NCBI GenBank assembly: GCA_027923505.1
Contig: BROI01000020.1
Span: 558,001 to 622,000 of the forward strand
DNA: 64,000 bases
Direction of reading: 5' to 3'
From: Mayamaea pseudoterrestris
Taxonomy: Eukaryota; Bacillariophyta; Bacillariophyceae; Sellaphorales; Sellaphoraceae
Below the pieces are notes generated by a model. It saw only the letters and a list, made by a program, of their open reading frames with translations, did no database searches and was not told the DNA's origin. Shown here in pieces: positions 53,455 to 63,148 of the stretch. How positions within the stretch are numbered: the stretch's first letter is position 1; the number at the start of each line of letters is the position of its first letter. The translations under genes and the position numbers were made by a program.

Positions 53455-53700
53455 ATTGTCGCCGCAATTTCGGCATGCGCGCCAAAGGGATGCGGCTTGT
53501 CCAACCACATGAGGAGTCGACCCACTTGTAACAAAGATAAAAGTGGTGGCAGCACAGCGCATATCAATTAGCAGCCCCAACGCTGGAGGCACTGTCAGGC
53601 GCTCTTGCCTTGACCCATGTCGCCCCGTACAAGGTATCCTTGCCGTACGAGCCAAGGTCAATGGCGGTGGCGGTGAGGCAGGCTGCGACTTAATGACTGC
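53455..53700 (-). pseudogene. Scrambled inverted remnant of a subtilisin last exon
   Basis: On the minus strand, 53700 to about 53575 matches the end of the subtilisin gene (from QVAACLTAT through the GSYGKDTLYG region to near the Cys-rich end), and 53545 to 53455 matches the earlier part of the same exon (TPHVVGQAASLWRACRNCGD). The order of the two parts is reversed relative to 52866-53081, as if the end of one copy had joined the start of another. The frame has many differences and no upstream exons, so it cannot make a protease. It lies 0.4 kb downstream of the intact gene in opposite orientation. Confidence 0.75.
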
Positions 53701-53959
53701 TATATACACAAAAGCAACCAAGGTCTGTGGCCTGCGTCAATGGATTGGTATGACAGCGATGGGACGCAGCAACAAGTTGCGCAATTGGAAAGTTGGAGCA
53801 AGCGACAACATAATATGTGCGCTCTTCGCTACCCTAACGCGGTCGGCAGGCTTGCCATGTACGGCGTATCAATTCATATGAACAAGTTTTGCGAATGGCA
53901 AGTATATATTCTTCCTCTAATCATTTTATAGTTGATTAAAGTCATTGTGAGTGTCCGCA

Positions 53960-55294
53960 TCAGTTCTGATCGACATCCTCTTCTTCCGACATCTGGTAAT
54001 GAGGATATAGGCCATCGATCAACTCTTTTAGCTTGTCCCTGGCCCGAATCGTAGTACTAGTCCACTCCTCAATTTCTTCGCAATCTGGCCAATTATATGT
54101 CCGATCGATCAAACGTCCCAAATGTTGGTAGGCTGATCCCAGTAGCTCTTCCTGCGTCTCGTCATCCATACTACCGGTCAAAATACGAATGCGCTCTTCT
54201 TGCGCATGCTCAAACTCGAACCGATGAATGATGGAGCGTTCCAGAGTCATCTTTTGCGACAACTTGCTACGTGTCCACGCGGCCTTTTTGAAACGCGGAG
54301 GATGTGGCGTTGAATAAGCTTTGAGTTCGCACCAGACACTGTAAAGACTCGGATCATTTACCAACTGTCGACAAAGGGCATCGTCATGATACATTGATGG
54401 CACCAAGTACCACCGATGAATCACTGGTGGTTGTAAACCAACTGGTACATCCTCATCTGGAAAGTGGATGATCCATGCTGGCGTCCACTGGATCTTGCAT
54501 ACATTCTCAATAGGTGGCAGCAGGTCCAATTCATCCTCAAAAGCGACAATGTTTGTGTAGCTCGCTTCGCCAGCGACGAATGCGCAAATTGGTGTTGCGG
54601 CGGCGGCCGTGGACTTGCATGCTTCGTGCGCCAACATCTCGCTCTTGGCGTAGCAAACATGCGCCGCAATCTCGTCGCAGTCGGGCCACTTTTCCAACAG
54701 TGAAACAATCTTTTGAAGCTTTTCCGTAGCAAGCTGTGATGCTCGACGCAACGACTTACTTTTGGGATATTTCGAGTAAAATTTGCGGACGCGGATTGCC
54801 TGGCGAATCTCAAACGTCGCACGCTCATTCAAGGCACGCTCCAAAGTAAGTTTATGGGAGCGCTTGCGATCGTCTTCTAAGTCCGTTTCCGACTTCTCCA
54901 ACGGTTTCAGTGCAGCAGGTTTCTGCTCAAGCTCACGCGGAGTCGTGGACGGCAATTTCTTACCGCTAGCGAATCGTCGCAACGCAACGTAGAGATCCGC
55001 GTCATCAAACAACTGAAGCCAAAATTGCAAGCAAATGCCGAGACAAACGTGCATAAAATCTTGGTGAATAATGACAGACGTAAAGTCTTTCGGCGGCGTC
55101 AAATTGTCGTTGAAATCAATGTAGCAGGGAACGGGAAACAATCCATCATTCTTCATGTCAGCATGCCGCGCTGCTGCAGCTGCAGATTCCTCATGCGTAT
55201 CTTCGTCACTCATGCCGCTATCCGAATCGTCCATCATGGATTCATCAAATCCCATTTCGGATGCAGCGTCTTGAAAGCCTTCATCGCTGGACAT
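53960..55294 (-). CDS. Unrecognised protein with internal WPDC repeat
   Basis: Intronless, 444 residues, ATG at 55294. An acidic N-terminus (~1-45) precedes a first part with FPVPCYIDFNDNLTPPKDF. Two similar blocks follow: KLTLERALNERATFEIRQAI ... LLEKWPDCDEI with a helix after it (~145-225), and KMTLERSIIHRFEFEHAQEE ... TYNWPDCEEIEEW (~340-435). Spacing and charge pattern agree, so the protein arose by internal duplication of a ~80-residue helical unit. The region between them has VCKIQWTPAWIIHFPDEDVP and many aromatic residues. I cannot name a family; a cytosolic or nuclear protein is likely since no signal peptide is present. It borders the satellite array. Confidence 0.7.
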   Translation of the reverse strand: MSSDEGFQDAASEMGFDESMMDDSDSGMSDEDTHEESAAAAARHADMKNDGLFPVPCYIDFNDNLTPPKDFTSVIIHQDFMHVCLGICLQFWLQLFDDADLYVALRRFASGKKLPSTTPRELEQKPAALKPLEKSETDLEDDRKRSHKLTLERALNERATFEIRQAIRVRKFYSKYPKSKSLRRASQLATEKLQKIVSLLEKWPDCDEIAAHVCYAKSEMLAHEACKSTAAAATPICAFVAGEASYTNIVAFEDELDLLPPIENVCKIQWTPAWIIHFPDEDVPVGLQPPVIHRWYLVPSMYHDDALCRQLVNDPSLYSVWCELKAYSTPHPPRFKKAAWTRSKLSQKMTLERSIIHRFEFEHAQEERIRILTGSMDDETQEELLGSAYQHLGRLIDRTYNWPDCEEIEEWTSTTIRARDKLKELIDGLYPHYQMSEEEDVDQN

Positions 55295-55620
55295 GGTATG
55301 ATTGTTGGTTTAGTACGGCGTACAATGATTCGTCGGAAGTCGGAAGAGTGCAGCAGTGCAGCCATGCGGTCTCGATCGACGAAAAGGATTCCACGGCGGA
55401 AAGCGTCGCAACGGGACAGACTCGGTTCGGCTTTGCATGTTCCCGGTAGATACGATTCAATTCAATACTACGTATAGCAGATAAAAAACGTTTTACGCAT
55501 GGCAAGAACATTCTTCTTCTACAATTTTTACAGTTGATATAAGTAACTATGAGTATCCTCATTGGTTCTGCCAGTTCAGCAGGTCCTTGCTTGTGTTGAA
55601 AAGTGGCACAGTATCTTAAC
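55295..55620. other. Upstream region of WPDC-repeat gene
   Basis: 0.33 kb, the presumed promoter of the leftward gene, lying between it and the satellite array. Nothing else recognised. Confidence 0.4.
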
Positions 55621-57215
55621 TGAGACTGGTGACAACTTGTCACCAATCACATTGCTGTCTATTAGGACACCCACTAGGCATACCATCTAGTAGCTCAGAC
55701 TCAATAACGATGATGGCACCATTCTGGTGTGATTTGGGTGTATACATGGCTTGCTGTAGGGGCGTTAAAATTTAAGGCATCTGCCGGCTGAGACTGGTGA
55801 CAAGTTGTCACCAGTCACATTGCCGTCCCCTGAGACACCAGCCAAGCCTACCATCTTGTAGCGCAGCCTCAATAATGTTGTTGGCACCATTCTGGTGTAG
55901 TTTGGGCACCTACAGGGCATGCTATAGGGGCGTTTGAATGTCACGGCATCTGCGGGCTGAGACTGGTGACAAGTTGTCACCAAATACATTGCCATCCCCT
56001 GAGACACCAGCCAAGCCTACCATCTTGTAGCGCAGCCTGAATAATGATGCTGGCACCATTCTGGTGTAGTTTGGGCACCTACAGAGCCTGCTGTAGGGGC
56101 GTTTGAATGTCATGGCATCTGTGGGCTGAGACTGGTGACAAGTTGTCACCAAATACATTGCCATCCCCTGAGACACCAGCCAAGACCACCATCTTGTAGC
56201 GCATCCTGAATAATGATGTTGGCACCATTCTGGTGTATTTTGGGCACCTACAGGGCTTGCTGTAGGGGCGTTTGAATGTCACGGCATCTGAAGTCAGAGA
56301 CTGGTGACAAGTTGTCACCAATTACATTGCCATCCCCTGAGACACCAGCCAAGCCTACCATCTTGTAGCGCAGCCTGAATAAGGATGTTGGCACCATTTT
56401 GGTGTAACTTGGGCATCTACCGGGCCTGCTGTAGGGGTGTTTGAATGTCACGGCATCTGTGGGCTGAGACTGGTGACAAGTTGTCACCAAATACATTGCC
56501 ATCCCCTGAGACACCAGCCAAGACTACCATCTTGTAGCGAAGCCTGATTAATGATGTTGGCACCATTCTGGTGTATTTTGGGCACCTACAGGGCTTGCTG
56601 TAGGGGCATTTGAATGTCACGGCATCTGCGGGCTGAGACTGGTGACAAGTTGTCACCAAATACATTGACATCCCATGAGACACCAGCCAAGCCTACCATC
56701 TTGTAGTGCAGCCTGAATAATGATGTTGGCACCATTCTGGTACATTTTGGGCACCTACAGGGCTTGCTGTAGGGGAATTTGAATGTCACGGCATCTGCGG
56801 GCTGAGACTGGTGACTTGTTGCCACCAAATACATTGCCATCCCCTGAGACACCAGCCAAGCCTACCATCTTGTAGCGCAGTCTGAATAATGATGTTGGCA
56901 CCATTCTGGTGCATTTTGGGCACCTACAGGGCCTGCGATAGTTGCGTTTGAATGTCATGGCATCTGCGGGCTGAGACTGGTGAGAAGTTCACACCAGTCA
57001 CATTGCCGTCCCCTGAGACACCAGCCAGGCATACCATTTTGTGACGCAGCCTAAATAATGATGTTGGCACCATTCTGGTGTAATTTGGGTGTAAACATGG
57101 CTTGCTGTATAAGTGTTAAATGTCAAGGCATCAGCTGGCTGAGACTGGTGACAAGTTGTCACCAATCACATTGCAGTTGCCTGAGACACCAGCTAGGCAT
57201 ACTAGCTTGTAGTGC
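55621..57215. repeat. 169-bp satellite array, about 9.5 units
   Basis: Ten occurrences of the word GAGACTGGTGACAAGTTGTCA (or close variants) start at 55621, 55789, 55958, 56127, 56296, 56465, 56634, 56803, 56972 and 57140, so the period is 169 with 168 at both ends. Units differ at scattered sites, and outer units are more diverged than inner ones. Each unit carries a perfect dyad, TGGTGACAA-G-TTGTCACCA (imperfect in a few), and a second weak CACCA-TTC-TGGTG dyad. Because 169 is not a multiple of three, the open frames seen in it cannot form one long protein. It is a noncoding tandem repeat. Confidence 0.95.
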
Positions 57216-57487
57216 AGATAAATTCTAATAGCCCTCTTTTTTACATTTGACCAGCAAGACTGCCAAGTTACGCGAAGTAGTGGCCAATTAAGCGTGGCAA
57301 ACAATTGGAATATTGCTCAATATGATACTCTACTTATGTGCTTGTCTGTATCTATATCTGCTCTTCTGGACCAGTGGCTGTTCGTGGCACTACGAACGCT
57401 AAATTTTTCAGCGAAAGCTTTGTCACCTTGCGCATGGCAAAGGCGAAAACAAGACTTTCTCACGCGGCACGGAGTAGCTTCTTGTTG
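57216..57487. other. Gap right of satellite
   Basis: 3' flank of the membrane protein gene; a long plus-strand frame overlapping that gene is antisense only. Confidence 0.4.
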
Positions 57488-58369
57488 CTATACATTGGTA
57501 CTGCTTTTTGATTCGCCAGGAGTTTGCAACCTCTCTTGCTCTAGCGCTTTCATTTCATACGGCCGTCCACCCAAGATTGGATACTTGAAGCAACCCAGGA
57601 CGCCCGTGAACAAGACGAAGCCAATGACAAAATACCAGAACGATAGACTCAGTGCCACTTCCACTGCATACGAAACCAAAAAGCGATACGACTCGGCATT
57701 GGGTGTATACTTGATCTCCAATTTGGTCGCCACTTCCTCAGTTTGCTGGTTCGATTCCAAGGTTGCTCGCACCAGCACAATCAATGTTGATCCAGTCACA
57801 ACCACCAAGACGATTAGCATAATGACATAGAATCGTATTCGATCGTTGCCGCCTTCATTCTTGCCAAAGCACTTGCACGACGCCAAGGTCCAAATGAGTG
57901 CGTCGTAAAAGGCGTTCAGTACGCCTCCAAGCGTCCACAGTACAATCATGCCATTGGTCACATTGATTTGCGTCAATTGACTATCAATGTTTGTAAATCC
58001 CGTGACGGTGTGGTTCGTTTGTATCGAGTAGTACGAGGCGTCGTACTTTGAATTGTCAATGACAAAGGCCACGTAGATAATGTTGGTAATGGCCAAGCCA
58101 AAGGCAAGACTGCCGACGAAGAACAGTAGGCGCAATTTGCCGTTAATGGGATGAAGCTTGTGGCTAAAGCAAATGCCAAGGAGCGGGTGTGTATTCAAAA
58201 AGTATTGGCGCAAGTCTTGCAGGTAGGAATTGCCTGGCAAGTGGTAGGCGCCTTGCAAAAGGCGTTCGATAATGACGGCATCGGCCTCGTTGGCGCTCGT
58301 GATTTTAGACGATTCGGAGGCTGCTGCTGCAGCAGTACCTTTGCGAGAACTTGCGGTAGACGCAGACAT
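57488..58369 (-). CDS. Four-helix membrane protein, function unknown
   Basis: Intronless, 293 residues from ATG 58369 (MSASTASSRKG), chosen over upstream non-ATG codons. The N-terminal ~85 residues are soluble, with LLQGAYHLPGNSYLQDLRQY. Four hydrophobic helices follow: LLFFVGSLAFGLAITNIIYVA (~100-120), MIVLWTLGGVLNAFYDALIW (~155-175), YVIMLIVLVVVTGSTLIVLV (~195-215) and LSLSFWYFVIGFVLFTGVLG (~250-270). The loop after the first has two N-glycosylation sequons (NHT and NVT). The ends face the cytosol by the positive-inside rule. No transporter or channel family was recognised. Confidence 0.7.
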   Translation of the reverse strand: MSASTASSRKGTAAAAASESSKITSANEADAVIIERLLQGAYHLPGNSYLQDLRQYFLNTHPLLGICFSHKLHPINGKLRLLFFVGSLAFGLAITNIIYVAFVIDNSKYDASYYSIQTNHTVTGFTNIDSQLTQINVTNGMIVLWTLGGVLNAFYDALIWTLASCKCFGKNEGGNDRIRFYVIMLIVLVVVTGSTLIVLVRATLESNQQTEEVATKLEIKYTPNAESYRFLVSYAVEVALSLSFWYFVIGFVLFTGVLGCFKYPILGGRPYEMKALEQERLQTPGESKSSTNV

Positions 58370-58737
58370 GGTGGACTCTTGCTTGCTTGCATAAAATGCA
58401 GGATTACCGTAGTCGAGTGGCGGTCGAGTGGATGGAGTCGGGCCTTGCGAATGGACGAACAAAACCAAGGATGGGTCGTGCTTCACGTCACACACATGCA
58501 TCGCGAATATTGCCCCATGGGCCTGCTTGCAAGCCGGGCGGGCGATTCATGAAGCGTCGCTCCGGTTGCCGAGACAATTTTAACTGTTACTCGTACAACT
58601 TTAAAGCTACATTATACGGAATGGAAAGCAAAGCTACAAGGACGCAAGTAACCTTAGCAAAATCGGAAGCATGTATTCGACAACACAAGCAAAAAAGAAA
58701 GCAAGCTTCCAGCAGTTACGAGCTACCGAAACGACAT
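58370..58737. other. Upstream region of membrane protein gene
   Basis: 0.37 kb, presumed promoter of the leftward membrane-protein gene and 3' flank of the TPR gene. No gene supported. Confidence 0.4.
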
Positions 58738-59475
58738 TCATTCCTTGGCGTTGTTCACTGCCATTTCCAACATGTAAGCCAATTCCTGAACCTGCGCGTC
58801 GTCCTCGCCCTTTAGCTTTGTGTATATGCATATCGCTTGCTCCAGCTCCTGCGCTGCCTGCACGTAGTTTCCCAAGTGGTCGTGCATGGTACCAAGCTTG
58901 GCGTGCAGCTCGGCCCGAATTTGTGTTTCGACAATGTCAGCGCCTTCTCCCGACACCAAGCTCTTGGCTAGATTGAGAGTTTCAATGGCTTGTTCAAAGT
59001 CACCCTTGGATTCCAGTACCGAACCTAGCTTGCTGTAGGCCGTTGCCAAGTTCTTGTTGCATGCGCCGTCGCTTCCGCTGCCACGCTGCTTCCAAAGTTC
59101 AATGGCATTTTGATGCGCCTTGATGCTTTCCGGATAGTTGCTAGCCTGAAACATGGCGTCACCTATCAGTGAATGAGTCGATGGATCGTTGGCATCCAAA
59201 GCGAGTCCCTTGCTCAATTGTCCAATGGCCTTTTCTGGTTCATTCATGCGCGTCCACAAGGCTCCAATCGTTTGACAGCATTCCAGTTCTGCTCCACCAT
59301 CCAGTTTGGCAATGCGATTCCACAACATGATTTGCAGCTGCAGCATTTTGGACTCCTCCGGTGAGTTTGGTTGCGTCAACTCGCGAACGGAATGTGCCGC
59401 TGTGCGCACCTCGGAAACATCAGACGATTGCAAAACTTGCTTAATGTGAGCGGCGTCAATCACTGGAGTTGTCAT
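58738..59475 (-). CDS. TPR-repeat protein
   Basis: Intronless, 245 residues, ATG at 59475. An all-helical protein with TPR units: TIGALWTRMNEPEKAIGQLSKGLALD (~85-110), HSLIGDAMFQASNYPESIKAHQNAIEL (~117-143), TAYSKLGSVLESKGDFEQAIETLNLA (~160-185) and AKLGTMHDHLGNYVQAAQELEQAICI (~205-230). The Gly/Ala pattern at helix-packing positions matches TPR. The N-terminal ~70 residues are helical without a clear repeat. TPR scaffolds bind other proteins; the partner cannot be told. No targeting signal. Confidence 0.85.
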   Translation of the reverse strand: MTTPVIDAAHIKQVLQSSDVSEVRTAAHSVRELTQPNSPEESKMLQLQIMLWNRIAKLDGGAELECCQTIGALWTRMNEPEKAIGQLSKGLALDANDPSTHSLIGDAMFQASNYPESIKAHQNAIELWKQRGSGSDGACNKNLATAYSKLGSVLESKGDFEQAIETLNLAKSLVSGEGADIVETQIRAELHAKLGTMHDHLGNYVQAAQELEQAICIYTKLKGEDDAQVQELAYMLEMAVNNAKE

Positions 59476-59997
59476 TTTCGTAGTGTAGCGATTAGTAGCA
59501 GCGAAGGCAATGATTACAAATCACTTGATCGATGGCTCGAACAGTTTCGTTTTGGGCTGTTGTGACTTTGTTGTTTCTTGACGCCAAGTTGCCGCAAGGA
59601 ACGAGCATACGCACCGTCGTTGAACCGTCGTGCCAAAAGATTTCGAGTCATAAATCACAAACGACATTTCTCAAAATGACTCGTTTTTAGTATAGCCCAA
59701 GTACCGGTGCGTCGCTTGCAATCGTACGACGACGGGACCGCCACCTTCACGTCGTTGTCATTGTTACTCTTTCATTTATCGTAGAGTAAATCTTCTAGTA
59801 GCAAGCATGTCGTCTCATCCAACTGCAAAAAGAAAGTTATGATATTGTTGGTGAGGTATGCCAAGGCCCTGTACAGCAAATATAGATAGTAAGTAAAAAC
59901 ATAGGATTATTTTAAACATCTACATCATGTAAAGCTCACCCAGTTTGGTTCAATGTCAACAACTCCTTCTCCCTTTTGAATGAACGATTATGGGTCG
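59476..59997. other. Upstream region of TPR gene
   Basis: 0.5 kb. AT-rich segment at 59830-59930. No gene seen. Confidence 0.4.
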
Positions 59998-60993
59998 TTA
60001 CGATGCGCAACACATGCATATCTGCCGTACTTGGTGCATCCATCTGCGCAGCCTCAGGGTGATAACTTGGAAGTTGCTCATCAATGCCCGACAGCATCTC
60101 GCGATAAGATATATATATATATGAAACGGATCCCCTTCGGCGAACAAATCTTCCAGATGTGGTCCAATAAACATTGATTTGTTTTCGAACTTCGACACGA
60201 CCAACCAGAAACTCGAATTTTCCAACGAATATAGCGTTGAATCTAATTCCTCGATAACACGATCTAAAGCAGCGTCCAACTCCTTTCCTTTTTTCTCGAC
60301 GGGCTTGATAATGTTGATTTGCTGAAGGACGTAGGCACGCCGATCCGTGCGCGGAAGATTAGGGTTGGGTGCAGAATCAGAACTCCCAGCAGGATCGATG
60401 AGAGCCGGCAGACCTTGTTCGCAAGCTATGAAGACGGCCTGCCAAAAATCAAAATGCATCTGTCGCAACTTGGTGAGAATTTTATCAATGTCCTTTATAA
60501 GTCCGTCCAAAAAAATTTTGGAGGCCCTGGCTAGATCTGAATCAATGGTGGGCACCTCCGCCTGCTTCGCCACCGCCGCTTCCTGCGCCGCCTCTTCCTC
60601 CGCCTCCGCTACCTCCAGAGGATCCTGCGCCGCCTCTTTTTCCGTTTCCTTTGCCGCCGCCGCCGCCGCCCGCGCCTCCGCTTCCAAATCCTCCGCCACC
60701 GCCTCTTCCTCCGCCTGCTGCGCCTGCTGCGCCTTTGCCAGATGCTGCGCCTTTGCCAGCTTCACATGGTACATGAATGCTATTGGGTCGATCATGGCTC
60801 GGAAATTTAGGATCCTGCACGAGACTTCTGAGAATTTGATGGGTATTTTATACAGCTTATCCTCGCCATCCTTAGCAGCAAACGGATTAGTCAAGTCGAG
60901 GGGAAGCTCCGTCTTTTGGTTGTCCTGCGTACCAGGCGCACCCTGTTCATTCGGATGCGCGCCTGTGATATTGCCTACCGGTGGTTCAGTCAT
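59998..60993 (-). CDS. Ala/Glu-rich protein, unrecognised
   Basis: Intronless, 331 residues, ATG at 60993. Two conserved-looking parts flank a low-complexity centre: an N-terminal part with DLTNPFAAKDGED and KFSEVSCRILNFRAMIDPIAF (~33-75), then about 70 residues almost only of Ala, Glu, Gln and Lys (~80-145) that should form a single long charged helix, then a helical part with LARASKIFLDGLIKDIDKIL and an FWQAVFIACEQGLPALIDP stretch (~155-200), and a further helical segment. The C-terminal ~45 residues are basic and Cys-containing. No family recognised. A 200-bp stretch of near-periodic GCC/CCG codons encodes the centre. Confidence 0.6.
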   Translation of the reverse strand: MTEPPVGNITGAHPNEQGAPGTQDNQKTELPLDLTNPFAAKDGEDKLYKIPIKFSEVSCRILNFRAMIDPIAFMYHVKLAKAQHLAKAQQAQQAEEEAVAEDLEAEARAAAAAAKETEKEAAQDPLEVAEAEEEAAQEAAVAKQAEVPTIDSDLARASKIFLDGLIKDIDKILTKLRQMHFDFWQAVFIACEQGLPALIDPAGSSDSAPNPNLPRTDRRAYVLQQINIIKPVEKKGKELDAALDRVIEELDSTLYSLENSSFWLVVSKFENKSMFIGPHLEDLFAEGDPFHIYIYLIARCCRALMSNFQVITLRLRRWMHQVRQICMCCAS

Positions 60994-61216
60994 GGTTCCT
61001 CAACTCGATGATCAAGAGCTTCGAAGCAAAATAATAATGGAGCAGAATTCTTCCCTTTGCTTTGCTGCCGCCGTCGACGACGGATTTTTTGGTCACAACC
61101 CCCGCTCCTACGCTAACCCCTGAGAGGGTGGTCACGGGATTGGATTGATTGAGTCGTGCCGCACCCCATGCGAAAAAGCGCGGCGGACGCTTTCCGGGTT
61201 GGTTTGGTCGATTTTC
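60994..61216. other. Divergent gap between Ala/Glu-rich gene and next plus-strand gene
   Basis: About 0.22 kb shared 5' region. No specific element recognised. Confidence 0.35.
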
Positions 61217-62018
61217 ATGGCATCGCCATTTTCGTGCTGGATTTGCGGGACCAAGGAGTCATTCCATTGTAACCATTAATACGTCGTTGGAGCAACAAAG
61301 ACGCAGGGAATTTGAATCCGTTGGAACTATTGACGCGGGACCAATATTGAGTGAGTGAGGCGCCTCCATATCAATTGTCACTGACGTTTGCCGCGCCAGC
61401 GAAACGCTTCGTTCCATCATTGCCCGAGACGTTTTGCCGCTTCTACTGGATTTCTTCATTCGTGACTTTGAAAACGACCGGCACTACGCGAGACTGTTTG
61501 CAAAAATGCTTGGCGACTTGTTGGAGCGAGAGGATCCTGGTGGCGATGTTCCGGCTGCTGCTGCTGTCGATGACGGCACGAAACGTGTCAAGGACGAGGC
61601 AGCTTGCGACACGAATGCAGCAGACTGGAAGACGCAAGCCAGTGACGACACTCTTGCCACTCCAGGCTTTTTCGATGTCATCATTGCCTTTGCCAGCGCC
61701 GAATATATTGACGAGCGACCAACGTCTGTCAAACTGGCAACCTCCATTGGCGACGAGCTACAGAAACGTTGCTCGCGTCGGCGCCAATTCGTTGCGTTGC
61801 ATCTGGCGATGGCGCTCCGTAACGTTGGAGTAGTGGTGAAGGAAGATGAAGATTCCATCGAATCGAATGAGTCTGACGAGTATTCAGTGGACGAAACGGT
61901 AGATGCCGTCAATTCGAATGCTCTGACGAGTATGCATCGGGTTCCTACGAGGACGTTGACTTCTACTACGATTACTGCATGCTCGGTTTGGGCTCGTAAT
62001 AACGACGCGCTAGTCTAA
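61217..62018 (+). CDS. Unrecognised intron-containing gene, exon structure uncertain
   Basis: The clear part is 61400-62018: an open frame entered from a CAG acceptor at 61397-61399, starting ETLRSIIARDVLPLLLDFF and continuing with a helical domain (RDFENDRHYARLFAKMLGDL, then FFDVIIAFASAEYIDERPTS and LQKRCSRRRQFVALHLAMAL), then an acidic tail. A possible upstream exon ends at 61354 with a GTGAGG donor, giving a 45-nt intron. The first ATG nearby, 61217, opens a short Cys/His-containing frame (FSCWICGTKESFHCNH) that reads into a stop after 20 codons, so another small intron would be needed to join it. The start is therefore open. No family recognised. Confidence 0.45.
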
Positions 62019-62221
62019 GCATTCATGTTGCATCAGTCCTCGCTAGCGCTGAGTAGCAACTCGATCAGGTAGTAGACTATTAACTGACTATCCACACTAT
62101 TTACATCGTCGGCGAGCATTGTTCGCATCATTGTCGAGCCGATCGGGCTAGCATCCAAAATCGCTTCGACCAGCAGGCCACTACCAACTTGCTTGAGTCA
62201 CTTCCATCATACTTATCGCTG
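62019..62221. other. Convergent 3' gap
   Basis: Short gap between the unrecognised gene and the coiled-coil gene; nothing seen. Confidence 0.4.
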
Positions 62222-62725
62222 CTACTGCCCTCGCAGTGCTTGTCGTTGACGTCTCCTGGTTCTCGTCGAATGTTTTCGCTCATACTCATAGTACTCCTTC
62301 AACTGCTCATCATACACTTGCGTTTCTCGTCGCAGCTGCTCCACCATGGCGCGCACCACCGTCAGTTGCGCTTTCGTTTGCCGCGTCTCCTCCAGTTGGT
62401 CGTCCATTTCTTGACTCAAGCTTTGGACGCGCTGACGAACCATGTGCATGCGACGAAACACGTCATTGACCTTGTCGTACATGATTTGGAGACGAAGTGT
62501 TGTCGTTGCAGCTTCTGGTGGTTGTAGTTGCTGGTGATGGTAACCGTTTGCTGATGCGATTGGTAGCGAGTAGCTCTGGACTGATACGGCAACCCCTTGG
62601 AGCGTAATCTTTGGCTCGACTTGCTCTGATGGAGACGCTGTCGAAAGAACATTGGATGGAATCAAGTTCGGATCGTCGTCGTACCAATGGACGCGCTTCA
62701 TTATTGATGGTTGAATACTTGACAT
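62222..62725 (-). CDS. Coiled-coil protein, function unknown
   Basis: Intronless, 167 residues from ATG 62725 (MSSIQPSIMKRVHWYDD); ATG 62701 (MKRVHWYDD) is an alternative. The N-terminal half is loosely structured. The C-terminal half (~80-155) has heptad-like spacing of Leu, Met and Val with many Glu, Gln and Arg: LRLQIMYDKVNDVFRRMHMV, VQSLSQEMDDQLEETRQT and VVRAMVEQLRRETQVYDEQL. The end is very basic (RKHSTRTRRRQRQALRGQ), perhaps nucleic-acid binding or a nuclear signal. No family recognised. Confidence 0.6.
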   Translation of the reverse strand: MSSIQPSIMKRVHWYDDDPNLIPSNVLSTASPSEQVEPKITLQGVAVSVQSYSLPIASANGYHHQQLQPPEAATTTLRLQIMYDKVNDVFRRMHMVRQRVQSLSQEMDDQLEETRQTKAQLTVVRAMVEQLRRETQVYDEQLKEYYEYERKHSTRTRRRQRQALRGQ

Positions 62726-63148
62726 TTCGATTCCCAAGAAGAATACCCGACGATTAGTTCAATTGGATGCTTTTTCAAACTATTCGAGTGTCCACTTGTT
62801 GCTTTGGGAAGCAAAACGGCCTCATCCATCTTCACGGATCCGAGGCGTTGAAAAATGCGATGCGGCTTGCTTGTCGATCGAGCAAGCATGCCCTGTCACA
62901 TACGGTGCCCTTGCGAGCCAGTCCTGTTGTATCCGTTGAACGTTCGAATCAGAATTTCTTCGACCGAAGAATGACGAGCGAACGGCCAATGAGCGTGTCG
63001 TATCGTTACAAGATTAGTCATTGTGACAACCTCGCGGAGTAATCACAATGACCCAGTCAATTTTGTGATCGTGTCAAAATCGATCGACTGACTGCTCTCG
63101 ACGATCAATCGATCGATCCGACACCAGTCGACAATTCCTACGGCAAGC
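62726..63148. promoter_or_regulatory. Divergent promoter, coiled-coil / sulfatase
   Basis: 0.42 kb between divergent genes. Palindromic words TCGATCGA/ATCGATCG recur close to the sulfatase start (63080-63118). These may be binding sites or just local composition. Confidence 0.4.

Noticed and set aside
55765-56958. Series of open frames of 80-88 codons on the minus strand within the satellite
   Set aside because: They are the same repeat read in shifting frames; 169 is not a multiple of three and no start or domain is conserved beyond the DNA repeat.
55621-57215. Possible CRISPR-like array because of regular spacing and dyads
   Set aside because: The whole unit repeats, with no unique spacers, no cas genes, and a eukaryotic context.
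60347-61123. Long plus-strand frame over the Ala/Glu-rich gene, including a Cys/Ser/Ala-rich product
   Set aside because: It is the antisense of repetitive GCC/GAG codons; the minus-strand frame has a proper ATG and conserved-looking ends.
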